NCBI RefSeq assembly: GCF_000799565.1
Contig: NZ_JUHB01000001.1
Coordinates: forward strand, 3,661,501 to 3,725,500
Source of the DNA: Cellulophaga sp. Hel_I_12
GTDB taxonomy: Bacteria; Bacteroidota; Bacteroidia; Flavobacteriales; Flavobacteriaceae
DNA: 64,000 bases
Direction: 5' to 3'
A program made the translations under genes and the position numbers. How positions within the stretch are numbered: position 1 is the stretch's first letter; each line of letters starts with the position of its first letter. Shown here in pieces: positions 9,877 to 18,860 of this stretch. The notes beneath the pieces were generated by a model. That model was given only the letters and a program-made list of their open reading frames with translations. It was not told where the DNA came from and searched no databases.

Positions 9877-11001
9877 ATGGAAAATTTCAGATTCCAATTT
9901 ATAACATTTCTTCTTATTTCTATGGTGTTTGCTTGTAATAATAAATCTACAAAAAACAATAAAAAGCAAACTTTCAGTATTTCTTCGAAAGCTTCAATTA
10001 CTAATTCAACAACCTTAGACAGCTTAATTAATCATCCACCAGATGGTATGGTCTGGATTAAAGGAGGAACTTTTTTGCAAGGAGCTGTACCTCAAGATAA
10101 GATGGCAATGGATCATGAAAAACCGCAACATTCTGTTGCAGTTGATGGATTCTTTATGGATATATCAGAGGTTACAAACTCGGAATTTTCAAAATTTGTT
10201 TTGGAAACAGGTTATGTTACAGTAGCCGAAAGGCCAATTGATTGGGAAGAAATGAAGAAACAATTACCGCAAGACACACCTAAACCTAATGATTCAATTC
10301 TACAACCAGGATCATTACTTTTCAAAAAAGCAAAAGCAACAGTTCCAAATTTATATGACTTTTCACAATGGTGGGCATGGTCAATAGGTGTTAATTGGCG
10401 GCATCCTTTAGGTCCAAAAAGTAATTTAGAAGGGAGGGAGAATTATCCCGTTGTTCATGTTGCATTTGAAGATACCAAAGCTTATTGTAAATGGGCCAAT
10501 CGACGATTACCAACAGAGGCCGAATGGGAATATGCCGCTAGAGGAAATAAAACGAATGCAACCTATTTTTGGGGGGACGATCTATCTCAATTATCAAAAA
10601 TGGCGAATACTTGGGAAGGGGAATTCCCAGTGATGAATACATTAAAAGATGGTTTTGAAAGAATGGCACCTGTAAAATCATATCCGCCTAATACTTTTGG
10701 TTTGTATGATATGACGGGAAATGTATGGGAGTTCACAACAGATTGGTATAATACTAGGTACTATAAAGAAATTACGGCATTGCATAAAACAATTAAAAAC
10801 CCTAAAGGAGCAGAAAGAGCTTATGACCCAAACAACTCATATTTACAGCAAAGAGTAATAAAAGGAGGTTCTTTTTTATGTAGTGATGTGTACTGTGCTA
10901 GTTATAGAGTTTCATCAAGAATGGGAAATAGTGTAGATTCTTCGGCAGAACATTTAGGTTTTAGAACGGTAGCAACTCCTAACATGTTGTTAAAAAAATA
11001 A
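9877..11001 (+). CDS. Formylglycine-generating enzyme (sulfatase activator), lipoprotein
   Basis: 374 aa. The N-terminus ends in a lipobox (LISMVFAC, Cys20), so the protein is expected to be a lipoprotein outside the cytoplasm. Residues about 55-372 form the FGE/SUMF1 fold (GMVWIKGGTFLQGA; RLPTEAEWEYAARG; GLYDMTGNVWEFTTDWY). The C-terminal block GGSFLCSDVYC, continuing ASYRVSSR, carries Cys335 and Cys340, matching the catalytic cysteine pair of true FGEs, unlike the many FGE-fold proteins that lack it. It would oxidise the active-site Cys of type I sulfatases to formylglycine. It follows the rhamnose operon after 137 bp, which points to a sulfated rhamnose polymer. Confidence 0.9.
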   Translation: MENFRFQFITFLLISMVFACNNKSTKNNKKQTFSISSKASITNSTTLDSLINHPPDGMVWIKGGTFLQGAVPQDKMAMDHEKPQHSVAVDGFFMDISEVTNSEFSKFVLETGYVTVAERPIDWEEMKKQLPQDTPKPNDSILQPGSLLFKKAKATVPNLYDFSQWWAWSIGVNWRHPLGPKSNLEGRENYPVVHVAFEDTKAYCKWANRRLPTEAEWEYAARGNKTNATYFWGDDLSQLSKMANTWEGEFPVMNTLKDGFERMAPVKSYPPNTFGLYDMTGNVWEFTTDWYNTRYYKEITALHKTIKNPKGAERAYDPNNSYLQQRVIKGGSFLCSDVYCASYRVSSRMGNSVDSSAEHLGFRTVATPNMLLKK

Positions 11002-11203
11002 TGCTTTACTTAGTATAGATTTCAATAGATTTTATTAGTGCTTAGATAAAATTTTCGATAGTTTGAATGATGATTTTATAAAAACAAAAATATTTTCAAA
11101 AAGAACATTTATTTATGTTTCAAAGAACAAAATAGTATAACTCATACTTCGCTTTATTGCGTTTCTATTGATAAAAAAGGTAATATGTATAATTGGAAAG
11201 TCT

Positions 11204-11299
11204 TACACACAATCCCCTAGAATCCGGTTTCCATTGCGCTAAGCCCGGCCAAAAACGGAAATCGTTTCATTTTTATTCTACAAATTTGAAATTAAGTCC
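11204..11299 (+). repeat. ssb-upstream hairpin repeat, copy A1 (degenerate)
   Basis: Ends with ATTAAGTCCGCC like the other three copies and contains ACACAATCCCC at its left end, but the left GGAC is lost. A short complementary pair (TAGAAT / ATTCTA) remains in the arms. About 100 bp before copy A2. Confidence 0.55.
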
Positions 11300-11409
11300 G
11301 CCTAAATTCTATATAAGGAGAGATAAGGATTTATAAACCTTTCAGCACATTCCCCTGCATTCCGCAAAAAAGCTACATTCCGGGAAAAGAGCTTCCCTTC
11401 AACTATCTT

Positions 11410-11507
11410 GGACACAATCCCCGATTTTAGCTTTCCATTCTATTAATCCTTCCCGATGCTCTGGTAAGGAACATTTCATTCCTAAGCCAAAATCGTGAAT
11501 TAAGTCC
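11410..11507 (+). repeat. ssb-upstream hairpin repeat, copy A2
   Basis: A 98-bp element with GGACACAAT at the left and ATTAAGTCC at the right. The arms are self-complementary over about 24 nt (for example CGATTTT with AAAATCG, then GCTT with AAGC). The preceding block at 11345-11395 (CACATTCCCCTGCATTCCGC and following) recurs before copies B1 and B2. Confidence 0.75.
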
Positions 11508-12023
11508 GCTTTTTAATAGGAAAGCCATCGCCTTGATTTTCTTAACCGGATGTTCGGCGCGGTCTTCTTGAGCCCTTACTCGAAAATCCATAAAAATCAA
11601 ACAGTTGCCTTGCAGATTTTAAGGGGTTTATAATGGATAAAGCCTTAGTTGTTTTTCAGGGCGTCGAAAAACAGGCCGGACATAACCAATTCTAGATTAA
11701 ACACTGCTACTTATTTCACTTAACTATCGGTACGCTCAAACGCAACTGCGCTTAAAAGAATTGCTAATGTCCTTATGGAACTTATCAAGACTATACAAGT
11801 TTTAGTGAAAAATAAGGTTTCTACTTCCTTGAAAACCCAAGGGTTTTACTACGTCGCAAACACACCTGATTTGTTCCCGAAAAGTCTTGACAAAACCCAC
11901 TATATCCATTGTGTTACGCACAGAAGAAAAGAACAAACACCCCTTAAAATTTAATTTCATTCCCTTGTATAAGGGAACCTAATAAATCAATAGGGGAAGT
12001 ATAAATCATTTAAATATTTTAAT

Positions 12024-12368
12024 ATGAAAAGTATCAAAAATCTTGTACAGTTAATTGGAAATGTTGGACAAGAGCCAACCATTACAAACCTTGCCAACAA
12101 CAAAAAAGTAGCTCGGTTTTCTATCGCTACAAACGAAAGCTATAAAAATAGCAAAGGCGAAAAAGTTCAGAATACAGATTGGCATACGGTTGTAGCTTGG
12201 GGTAAGACTGCCGAAATCATCGAAAAATTTGTGAGTAAAGGAAAGGAGTTAGGAGTAACTGGAAAACTCAGAACTCGAAACTACACTACCGAAGATGGTA
12301 GCGAGCGTTATGTGACCGAAGTAGAAGCAAAAGAAATTCTATTGCTAGGAAGAAAAAACGATAAGTAA
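12024..12368 (+). CDS. ssb: Single-stranded DNA-binding protein, short mobile-element type (copy 1)
   Basis: 114 aa OB-fold protein: VQLIGNVGQEPTI at the N-terminus, ARFSIATNESY and TDWHTVVAWGKTAEI in the core. It stops right after the OB fold (LLLGRKNDK), so the long disordered tail and the acidic DDIPF-like tip of housekeeping SSBs are absent. It is about 92% identical to the copy at 38660 by eye (about nine substitutions). A terminator and a DUF6876 gene follow, as in the second copy. SSBs of this kind usually belong to conjugative or mobilisable elements, where they coat incoming single strands. Confidence 0.92.
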   Translation: MKSIKNLVQLIGNVGQEPTITNLANNKKVARFSIATNESYKNSKGEKVQNTDWHTVVAWGKTAEIIEKFVSKGKELGVTGKLRTRNYTTEDGSERYVTEVEAKEILLLGRKNDK

Positions 12369-12382
12369 AGCTTAGGAAAATC

Positions 12383-12418
12383 AAAGGGCGTCCCCGAAAT
12401 TAAACGCCCTTTTTTTTA
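12383..12418 (+). terminator. Intrinsic terminator after ssb copy 1
   Basis: Stem AAAGGGCGT / ACGCCCTTT with a 12-nt loop, followed by a run of T. It separates ssb from the DUF6876 gene. An almost identical terminator follows the second ssb copy. Confidence 0.9.
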
Positions 12419-12456
12419 AAGTATTTAGTTCAATATTAATCTTTTAAAGAAAAATA

Positions 12457-12837
12457 ATGAAAGCGCAAATTAACGAAATTAAAGAACAATTACAACATTT
12501 TAAGGGTACAGAAATGTTTTATCAAATACCAGTATTACGAACCCGATTTACGGATGGGCTAAAATATTTGTCCGAGGTTGCCGAATGTTTTTGGCTGATT
12601 ACTGATACTTCCCTAATAGCAAAAAGTTTGATGAATCGGAGTGAATTTATCAGGATAGATTTCAAAAAAACTCCCATCGAAAAATTAGAGACTACAGGGT
12701 ACCAAGCAGAAATTAGTTATTCTGATGGTAATGGTAATCTTTTACAAAAACAATGGTATCATGTGACCCATTTTCCATTAGACGAACTTCGCTTATTTTT
12801 TGTAAATAATATACTGATGTTACCAAGCGAATACTAA
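12457..12837 (+). CDS. DUF6876 family protein (copy 1)
   Basis: 126 aa, no signal peptide or membrane segment. Characteristic stretches are LKYLSEVAECFWLITD near residue 28 and the C-terminal FPLDELRLFFVNN and LMLPSEY. The family is known from mobile elements of Bacteroidota, where it travels with ssb, but has no assigned activity. The paralogue at 39089 has the same length and the same ssb neighbour. About 85 bp of downstream DNA is also shared before an IS3 element interrupts the similarity. Confidence 0.85.
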   Translation: MKAQINEIKEQLQHFKGTEMFYQIPVLRTRFTDGLKYLSEVAECFWLITDTSLIAKSLMNRSEFIRIDFKKTPIEKLETTGYQAEISYSDGNGNLLQKQWYHVTHFPLDELRLFFVNNILMLPSEY

Positions 12838-12976
12838 ACTAATTATAAAATAGTAAGCCATGGTATATAAAATTTTACGGATTTAAAGGAATAAGCACAA
12901 AACTGAATTTTGGAAGCCTCAAATGTAAGCTTCCCTTAAAACCGAACTGTTTAAAAGTAGAATATAAATCTTAATT

Positions 12977-13252
12977 TTGAACAGTATGAGAAAGAGTAAA
13001 TTTTCACCCACTCAGATTGCAAAGATCCTTAAGGAATTCGATGGTGGTAAGAGTGTCGACCAAATTAGCCGTGAGCATGGAGTAAGTGCTGCTGCTTTTT
13101 ATAAGTGGCGTTCTAAGTATGCAGGAATGAATTCTAAGGAATTAAAAAGACTCAAGGAGCTAGAAGAAGAAAACCTTAAACTCAAACAGATTTATGCTAC
13201 CCTAGCACTAGACCATCAAATGGCAAAGGAGATTATTGAAAAAAAGCTTTAA
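12977..13252 (+). CDS. IS3-family transposase OrfA
   Basis: 91 aa. A helix-turn-helix of the transposase_8 type ([35 protein letters not shown]) is followed by a leucine-zipper-like helix ([21 protein letters not shown]). It ends at TAA (13250-13252) shortly after the heptamer AAAAAAG at 13240-13246, where a -1 shift joins it to OrfB. Confidence 0.93.
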   Translation: MNSMRKSKFSPTQIAKILKEFDGGKSVDQISREHGVSAAAFYKWRSKYAGMNSKELKRLKELEEENLKLKQIYATLALDHQMAKEIIEKKL

Positions 13253-13326
13253 AGCCTTACCGAAAAAGAAACATAGCCAAAGAGCTTGTTCATTACGGCA
13301 TCAGTAGGGCGTGTCGTGTTCTCAAT

Positions 13327-14115
13327 ATGAGTAAGAGTGTTTACTACTATAGGCCATTACCAAAAGATGATTCGGCCATAGAAGAATCACTCCAACAAAA
13401 AGCAAAGGAACATTCAGAAGAAGGATTTTGGAAGGCTTATGACCGTTTACGAGAAGAAGGCAAGCCTTGGAATCATAAACGTGTACATCGTGTTTATGTG
13501 GCATTAGGACTTCCATTGCGGAGAAAAGTAAAGAAACGTTTACCTGCCAGGGTTATGGAGCCCTTAGAAGTTCCAAATAAACTGAACCATACTTGGAGTA
13601 TGGATTTTGTAACGGATGTCCTAGAAAACAAGAGACGCTTTAGGGCATTTAATATCATTGATGATTTTAATCGAGAGGCACTTCATATTGAAATAGACTT
13701 TTCATTAACAAGCAATCGCATCGTTTGGGTACTCAACCATTTAATCAACAAAAAAGGAAAGCCCAAAAAAATAAGGATGGACAATGGTCCAGAGTTTATA
13801 GCACATATCACAAATGATTGGAGCCATATGCACGAAATAGAGTTTAAATACATTCAACCAGGAAAGCCAACTCAAAACGCTTTTATCGAGCGTTTTAATG
13901 GCTCCTATAGGCGTGGAGTTTTAAACAAGTATATATTTGAAGACCTACATCAAGTAAGAGAACAAACCCAAATTTGGATGGATGATTATAATCATAAGAG
14001 ACCACACGATAGTCTAGGGAAAATCCCTCCGGTAAAATACGCAAAACTTAATTCCTCTGGGGCTAGCCCCAGAGGAATTAAAAACAAAATAAATAATGTA
14101 ATTTTGGAAAAATAA
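13327..14115 (+). CDS. IS3-family transposase OrfB (DDE integrase core)
   Basis: 262 aa from the first ATG, but the frame is open from 13240, just after a TGA at 13237. The natural product is likely an OrfAB fusion of about 379 aa made by -1 slippage at A_AAA_AAG. The upstream extension reads [20 protein letters not shown], typical of IS3 OrfB N-termini. Catalytic residues are visible in TWSMDFV (D), RMDNGPEF (D) and [10 protein letters not shown] (E). The C-terminus has HKRPHDSLG. Confidence 0.93.
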   Translation: MSKSVYYYRPLPKDDSAIEESLQQKAKEHSEEGFWKAYDRLREEGKPWNHKRVHRVYVALGLPLRRKVKKRLPARVMEPLEVPNKLNHTWSMDFVTDVLENKRRFRAFNIIDDFNREALHIEIDFSLTSNRIVWVLNHLINKKGKPKKIRMDNGPEFIAHITNDWSHMHEIEFKYIQPGKPTQNAFIERFNGSYRRGVLNKYIFEDLHQVREQTQIWMDDYNHKRPHDSLGKIPPVKYAKLNSSGASPRGIKNKINNVILEK

Positions 14116-14239
14116 GCAGTTCTATTTAAGGGAAGCTTACATATTTAATATATTATATCAGTCAATACATTAAAGTTTATAAAAAAATCTTCATGAATAT
14201 TAATAATTAACTGTTATACTAAAAAATTATAACTCTATA

Positions 14240-14293
14240 AAGTGTAAACTATGTACCTTTTACTTTGCAAAGGATGTCCCTTTAACGTACCAA
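14240..14293 (+). repeat. Relic of the right end of the IS481-family element
   Basis: Contains AAGTGTAAACTATGT and AAAGGATGTCCCTTTAACGT, followed by ACC, nearly the same as the right end of the intact IS481-type element near 50736-50787. Only this end is left. Confidence 0.75.
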
Positions 14294-14298
14294 ATTCC

Positions 14299-14430
14299 TG
14301 CAGCCTTTAGTGTATGAAAAATTCCGTGTAGATTGGCACTAATTTTCGAATTAACAAAGATCATAAAAATATGAAAAAGCCAATGAATTAATCACTTAAT
14401 AGCAATTTTTTATATACTTAGTTATTCGCA
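14299..14430 (-). repeat. Decayed cassette recombination site (attC-like)
   Basis: Aligns over its whole length with the intact site at 55393-55527: TTTAGTGTATGAAAA, CCGTGTAGATTGGC, AAAATATGAAAAAGCCAATG, AATTAATCACTTA and AGCAATTTTTTATATAC all have close counterparts in the same order. The terminal core bases are mutated (TTAGTTATTCGC in place of a TTGTTAGCC-type end), so it is probably inactive. Confidence 0.7.
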
Positions 14431-14484
14431 TTTTTTTCTTAACATACCTTATCTTAATCACTTCAGACTTGATTCAAACGTTTA

Positions 14485-17400
14485 TCATTCCCTAAATATA
14501 TTATCTAATTCTTTATGATTTTCTTTTTTGGCAACCATTTTCAATTCTTCAATCAAGTCCATTGTTGTGGCTGGTTGTAAGGGAAATGTATGTTTGGTTA
14601 ACAGCCTTTTTAAAGCCAAATTGATTTTCTCTTCGCCAATTAACAAATACAATTCATACATTTTTACCAGACCTTTGTTGTATATGACATTGGCATTATT
14701 TGGATTTGAGTTATACAAAGGCTCTTCGCCACTAAATGCTTTTTCACTTTCATACATATCTTTATAAAGCTTGACCATTTCCAGCATTTTTTCTTTACCG
14801 TAGTCGTTTTTGTACAACATCAATTGCGTGTATTGTGCCAATGTCTCTGTAAGCACACCACTTCCTTCTCTATAATCGGGTTGTAATTGTGCATTTCCCC
14901 ACCATTGATGCGACAATTCGTGCCCTGCTAATTCATTGATTACATCACTGCCTTCCCCTTGCAATAAGTTTAAATGGAATTGTGCTTCATTGATATAAAT
15001 AGTTGCTGGATAAGCCGTTGCTGCAAAACCTCTAGTAAAAGAACTGATTTCAGCGAATCGAATTGTTTTGTAGGGATAATTTCCAAAATTTGTTTCACAA
15101 TACTGCAATGTTTTTTTTATGCTATTGACTAAATGCGAAATATTTTGATGGTGCTTGGGTTCGTGAAAAATTTCGATTGCAATATCCTTATAATTCGATT
15201 TTTTAATAGCATATTTTGCTGAAGACACTGCAAACCGGAACGGAATAGTATTGGCTTTATACTGAAAATAATTTCGATTGTTCTTTGAATAATTTTTTAC
15301 TAATTCTCCAAGCGAAATTGCCGTTTGGTCAATCGAAGTGGAAACAATAGCATCAAAATCTATAAATTCATAATTGTATGGATTTGCCAAAGGTGCATCC
15401 ACTTTTGCAAGTGCATCCTGCAATGGCATTTCCCGTTTTTTTCTTTCGTCTTTATCTTCAATTTCATTTCCAGCATTATAACCAATGGATGGAAAATAAT
15501 TGCTAATTCGTATAAAGGCTCCATTTTCCACAATGGCATTAAATGATTGATGCCCTTTTAAAGGTTCTATTTTATATTCAAAATTAAAGCAGATGGAAAT
15601 AGTATCATTAGCTACCATTTTTTGATTTGTCTTGAATAGGTACTGTCCAAATTCTTCATCTTTTTTTACTAAAGTCAATTGCGATGAAGTAACGGTATTC
15701 CAGGTGATGTCTTTGGAGGTGGCTATTAAAATTTCCGAAATTTCAGATTGGGTTTTGTTGACCAAAATATAGGTGCCTTGTACTTTATAACTATTATCTT
15801 CTGGATATAAATCAATGCTGGTTTTTACATCGGTAATACTGGGTTGCGATTTGTTTTTGTAAAATTTGTATTTTTCTTCATAATCCTGTTGCCAATTCAA
15901 CTGAAGGACTTCGGAAACCACACCACTTTTAGTGAAAATGTAAATTCCAGATAGTAGCATTATTAAAAAGGGTAAAATTAATATCGTAAATGATTTCCAT
16001 TTTATTTTCAAACCCGATTTGTTCAAAAAAAGAATGGCCAAAAGGGAAAGTAAAACTGCAAAAGAAAAGCTGTACAACATAGCAACCGAAAAGACTTTTG
16101 GGAAGTATCCTAAACCATTGATATCACTAAAAGCATCAGGTAGAAAATTGGCAAATCTGGATAGTGGATGTTCAAATCCAAATGCTTTTCCTAAAGATGT
16201 ATTTGTCAAAACCAAGAAGATGGCAGAAACAGCAAGTGCTATGTATTTGTTTCTTATAAGATATTGAAAAGCAATAATCACAAGACCACAAAGCGATGCA
16301 GGCAAGCCAATGAAATAAAACAAGGAAAAATAAGTACTCCAATCTATGATTGCATACTGATATGAAATCTGAAATAGTATACCTACAACAACACATACAA
16401 CTATCAAAATCAAAGAAATGACAAATACTACACCAAATTTTGAAAGGAACAAAGCCGAATTTGAAAATGGTGTTGAATACTCGATTGCTGAAAAGTTGAC
16501 ACTTTTACTTTTCCAAACCAATTCACTTCCGTAAAAAAGCATTGCCAATAACAATAGGAAAGGAATTGTTGCCAAAATCGTATTTATCATTAAAGCTGTG
16601 GTTGCGAAATACTGTGGTAATCGAATACCTCCTTCTATTGCGCCGTACATTTCCATACCTACTATAAATAGGGTGATGGTAATCAGTAAAACGAATGGTA
16701 TGCTTTTAAGGGTTGATTTTAAATCTATTTTTAAAAAAGAGAAAATTGTTGAGATGAAATTTTTTTTTCCGTTCGATTTTGTTGCCTTTCTGGTGTAAAC
16801 ATATTTTCTATCAGTTAATTCATTTACGGCTTCAACTTTCTTTTTTTGCTTGTTTGAAGTTTTGAATCGGAAGCGTTTATAGGCAATATATAAAAGGGCA
16901 AGGGCCACTAAAATAATTGTAATCCTATTGAATAGCAAGTTCCCCGAAAGTTCTAGAACCATTGTGTTTTTTTGCAATGCAGTCCAATATCGGGTTTGTT
17001 CAAAAAAAGCAGCCATCCCAAATGGGTCTAACTTTGCTGAAAGGTTCATGGCACCATCAGAAACTGGTGAAGCATTAGCCAATAAAGGCGAATTTGAAAA
17101 AATGGAACTTACCATATACATCACATAAATGCCCAATCCACTTAAATAAATAAGCATTTTACTTTTGCTTAACCAAGCTGTGCAACAAACAATTACCGTG
17201 CATAAAAAGATGTTGGGAAGTACAATTAACAAGAAAGAATTTAGATAATAATTAAAACCAAAAATTCCCCAATTTTCGCCGTTTTCCATTTCCATTAAAT
17301 GCCCAAACACATAACCCATAAGAAACAGTAGAAACGTCAATACAGCAACTCCAAAAACCAATAAAAATCGACTCACAAAATAGTTTCTGACGGTAATCGG

Positions 17401-17670
17401 GGTCGCATACAATACCTGTTCAAAGTGATTGTCTTTTTCTCTCAATAAACTTTGGGAAGCCATTATTACTATGGGAAAAAGGCTTGCCAATGAAAACAAC
17501 CCCAATATGAAATTGATGGCATAAGGGGAATTATATGTGATATTTGGAAATGCAACTCCCGCAGAAGTTCCAACCAAGATGCCCAAACCAAGAAACGATA
17601 ATAGCATTACATAAAATGAAATTTTACGACCATAAAATTTCCATTCGAATAAAATTAAGTGATGTAACAT
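14485..17670 (-). CDS. ABC-2 permease fused to M1-family aminopeptidase
   Basis: About 1061 aa from the ATG at 17670 (MLHHLILFEWKFYGRK), chosen because it starts 1 bp after the ATPase stop; an earlier in-frame ATG at 17706 would overlap that gene. Residues 1 to about 570 contain about 12 membrane segments in two ABC-2 permease-like halves joined by a basic linker (KQKKKVEAVNELTDRKY). The C-terminal part, about 600-1061, is an M1 metallopeptidase with the zinc motif HELSHQWWGNAQ and the third ligand in LTETLAQY. Such fusions are common in Bacteroidota next to an ABC ATPase. The substrate is unknown; the peptidase probably lies outside the cytoplasmic membrane. Confidence 0.88.
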   Translation of the reverse strand: MLHHLILFEWKFYGRKISFYVMLLSFLGLGILVGTSAGVAFPNITYNSPYAINFILGLFSLASLFPIVIMASQSLLREKDNHFEQVLYATPITVRNYFVSRFLLVFGVAVLTFLLFLMGYVFGHLMEMENGENWGIFGFNYYLNSFLLIVLPNIFLCTVIVCCTAWLSKSKMLIYLSGLGIYVMYMVSSIFSNSPLLANASPVSDGAMNLSAKLDPFGMAAFFEQTRYWTALQKNTMVLELSGNLLFNRITIILVALALLYIAYKRFRFKTSNKQKKKVEAVNELTDRKYVYTRKATKSNGKKNFISTIFSFLKIDLKSTLKSIPFVLLITITLFIVGMEMYGAIEGGIRLPQYFATTALMINTILATIPFLLLLAMLFYGSELVWKSKSVNFSAIEYSTPFSNSALFLSKFGVVFVISLILIVVCVVVGILFQISYQYAIIDWSTYFSLFYFIGLPASLCGLVIIAFQYLIRNKYIALAVSAIFLVLTNTSLGKAFGFEHPLSRFANFLPDAFSDINGLGYFPKVFSVAMLYSFSFAVLLSLLAILFLNKSGLKIKWKSFTILILPFLIMLLSGIYIFTKSGVVSEVLQLNWQQDYEEKYKFYKNKSQPSITDVKTSIDLYPEDNSYKVQGTYILVNKTQSEISEILIATSKDITWNTVTSSQLTLVKKDEEFGQYLFKTNQKMVANDTISICFNFEYKIEPLKGHQSFNAIVENGAFIRISNYFPSIGYNAGNEIEDKDERKKREMPLQDALAKVDAPLANPYNYEFIDFDAIVSTSIDQTAISLGELVKNYSKNNRNYFQYKANTIPFRFAVSSAKYAIKKSNYKDIAIEIFHEPKHHQNISHLVNSIKKTLQYCETNFGNYPYKTIRFAEISSFTRGFAATAYPATIYINEAQFHLNLLQGEGSDVINELAGHELSHQWWGNAQLQPDYREGSGVLTETLAQYTQLMLYKNDYGKEKMLEMVKLYKDMYESEKAFSGEEPLYNSNPNNANVIYNKGLVKMYELYLLIGEEKINLALKRLLTKHTFPLQPATTMDLIEELKMVAKKENHKELDNIFRE

Positions 17671-17671
17671 T

Positions 17672-18547
17672 TTATTGAAGTTTTTGTAATGTGGTGAAAT
17701 AAACATCTTCTAAATCGGCTTCGGTTTGCATAAATCCGTTTAGCGGATTTTCATTAGCAAAAACTTTAATGCTCAATTTGCCAGCTTGTAATTGGGTAGA
17801 AATAATCTTGTATTGATTTTGATATTCGTGTAGTTCATTTTTATCAATATGTTTCTTCCAAACTTTGCCATTAATTTCAGTAACAAACTGTTCAGGGTTA
17901 CCAGTCAATAGCAATTGTCCTTTATTGATAATTGCCATTTTTGTACAAAGATTTCTTACATCTTCCACCAAATGTGTTGATAGGATTACGATGATATTTT
18001 CTCCAATTTCACTTAACAAATTATTGAAACGGTTTCGTTCCTCAGGGTCGAGACCAGCAGTTGGTTCATCGACAATGATAATCTTTGGATTGCCCAAAAG
18101 TGCTTGTGCAACCCCAAAACGCTGACGCATTCCGCCACTATAGGTACTAACGAATTTGTTTTTTTGCTCCAATAAATTGGTTTTTTCCAGCAGTGACAAT
18201 ATTTGTTCTTTTCGAGTACTTTTATCATTTAATCCTTTTAAAATAGCCAAATGATTGAGTAAGTCGTATGCCGATATATTTTGATAAACACCGAAATCTT
18301 GGGGTAAATAGCCTAATTGCTTTTTGATGAATGTCGGATGTTCAATTAGGTCTTTATCATTGAATAAAACCGAACCACTATCGGGTTGTTGCAAACCGAC
18401 TATGGTTTTCATTAAGGTAGATTTCCCTGCGCCATTTGGTCCCAACAAGCCAAACATTCCGTTTTCGATTTCAAGTGAAATATTGCTCAATGCTTTAACG
18501 CCATTGGCATATGTTTTTGTAAGATTTTTGATTTTTAAACTGTTCAT
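17672..18547 (-). CDS. ABC transporter ATP-binding protein
   Basis: 291 aa. Walker A GPNGAGKST near residue 36, Q-loop GYLPQDFGVYQ, signature YSGGMRQRFGVAQALLG, Walker B IIIVDEPTAGLDPEE and switch His in STHLVEDV. It is the motor for the permease/peptidase gene directly downstream (1 bp gap). The C-terminal about 80 residues after the ATPase core are a regulatory extension typical of ABC-2-type exporters. Confidence 0.95.
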   Translation of the reverse strand: MNSLKIKNLTKTYANGVKALSNISLEIENGMFGLLGPNGAGKSTLMKTIVGLQQPDSGSVLFNDKDLIEHPTFIKKQLGYLPQDFGVYQNISAYDLLNHLAILKGLNDKSTRKEQILSLLEKTNLLEQKNKFVSTYSGGMRQRFGVAQALLGNPKIIIVDEPTAGLDPEERNRFNNLLSEIGENIIVILSTHLVEDVRNLCTKMAIINKGQLLLTGNPEQFVTEINGKVWKKHIDKNELHEYQNQYKIISTQLQAGKLSIKVFANENPLNGFMQTEADLEDVYFTTLQKLQ

Positions 18548-18651
18548 TTTTTAATTGATTTGATGATTGATTTATGCTAACATTTAGACAAAGTGATACC
18601 TGTCAACAAAATAAAAACTGTTGATAATTGTAATTTAAAATTGATTGAATT

Positions 18652-18858
18652 TTATTCTTCTACGTACTCCATAATATCGCCTGGTTGACATTCCAATGCT
18701 TTGCAAATAGCTTCTAAAGTATCGAACCGAAATCCTTTGGCTTTACCAGTTTTTAGTATGGATAAATTAGCCGGTGTAATATTTAGGATTTCTGCCAATT
18801 CTTTGCTTTGCATCTTTCGTTTGGCAAGCATAACATCTATGTTTACTACTATTGCCAT
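18652..18858 (-). CDS. Small XRE-family helix-turn-helix regulator
   Basis: 68 aa, a single Cro/C1-type HTH: KMQSKELAEILNITPANLS is the first part of the fold and KGFRFDTLEAICKALECQPG the second. It matches the YozG-like group that is almost always paired with a DUF2975 membrane protein, here the gene ending 2 bp upstream. It probably regulates its own operon. Confidence 0.92.
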   Translation of the reverse strand: MAIVVNIDVMLAKRKMQSKELAEILNITPANLSILKTGKAKGFRFDTLEAICKALECQPGDIMEYVEE

Positions 18859-18860
18859 AA

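Larger units (their letters stand above)
11002..12023 (+). other. Intergenic region upstream of ssb, with structured repeats
   Basis: About 1 kb with no convincing gene. The left part is AT-rich spacer after the FGE gene. From about 11.2 kb base composition changes and two hairpin repeats appear (listed separately), preceded at 11345-11395 by a block that recurs twice at 37.8-38.1 kb. The rest (11.5-11.96 kb) has short inverted repeats such as TTCCCTTGTATAAGGGAA, ending just before the ssb leader. This is probably the edge of a mobile element. Confidence 0.6.
12924..14141 (+). mobile_element. IS3-family insertion sequence (complete, 1218 bp)
   Basis: Bounded by terminal inverted repeats TGTAAGCTTCCCTTAAA (left) and the complement of TTTAAGGGAAGCTTACA (right), with GAACTG-type matches further in, and TG...CA ends. 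It carries orfA and orfB with an A6G slippery site. No clear target duplication is seen. The left flank is the sequence shared with the second ssb/DUF6876 module; the right flank is unrelated, so the element marks a junction or a later rearrangement. Confidence 0.93.
14116..14484 (-). other. Spacer with relics of an IS481-type element and a cassette site
   Basis: No gene. After the IS3 right end there are about 100 bp of AT-rich DNA, then a relic of the IS481-family element (14240-14293), then a decayed cassette recombination site (14299-14430), both listed separately, then the 3' end of the peptidase gene on the minus strand. Confidence 0.7.

Noticed and set aside
11500..11960. A degraded gene between the hairpins and ssb copy 1
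   Set aside because: No frame gave a recognisable protein; only short inverted repeats could be seen.
12921..14144. Target-site duplication of the IS3 element
   Set aside because: The flanking triplets (AAA and TAT) do not match, so none is claimed.
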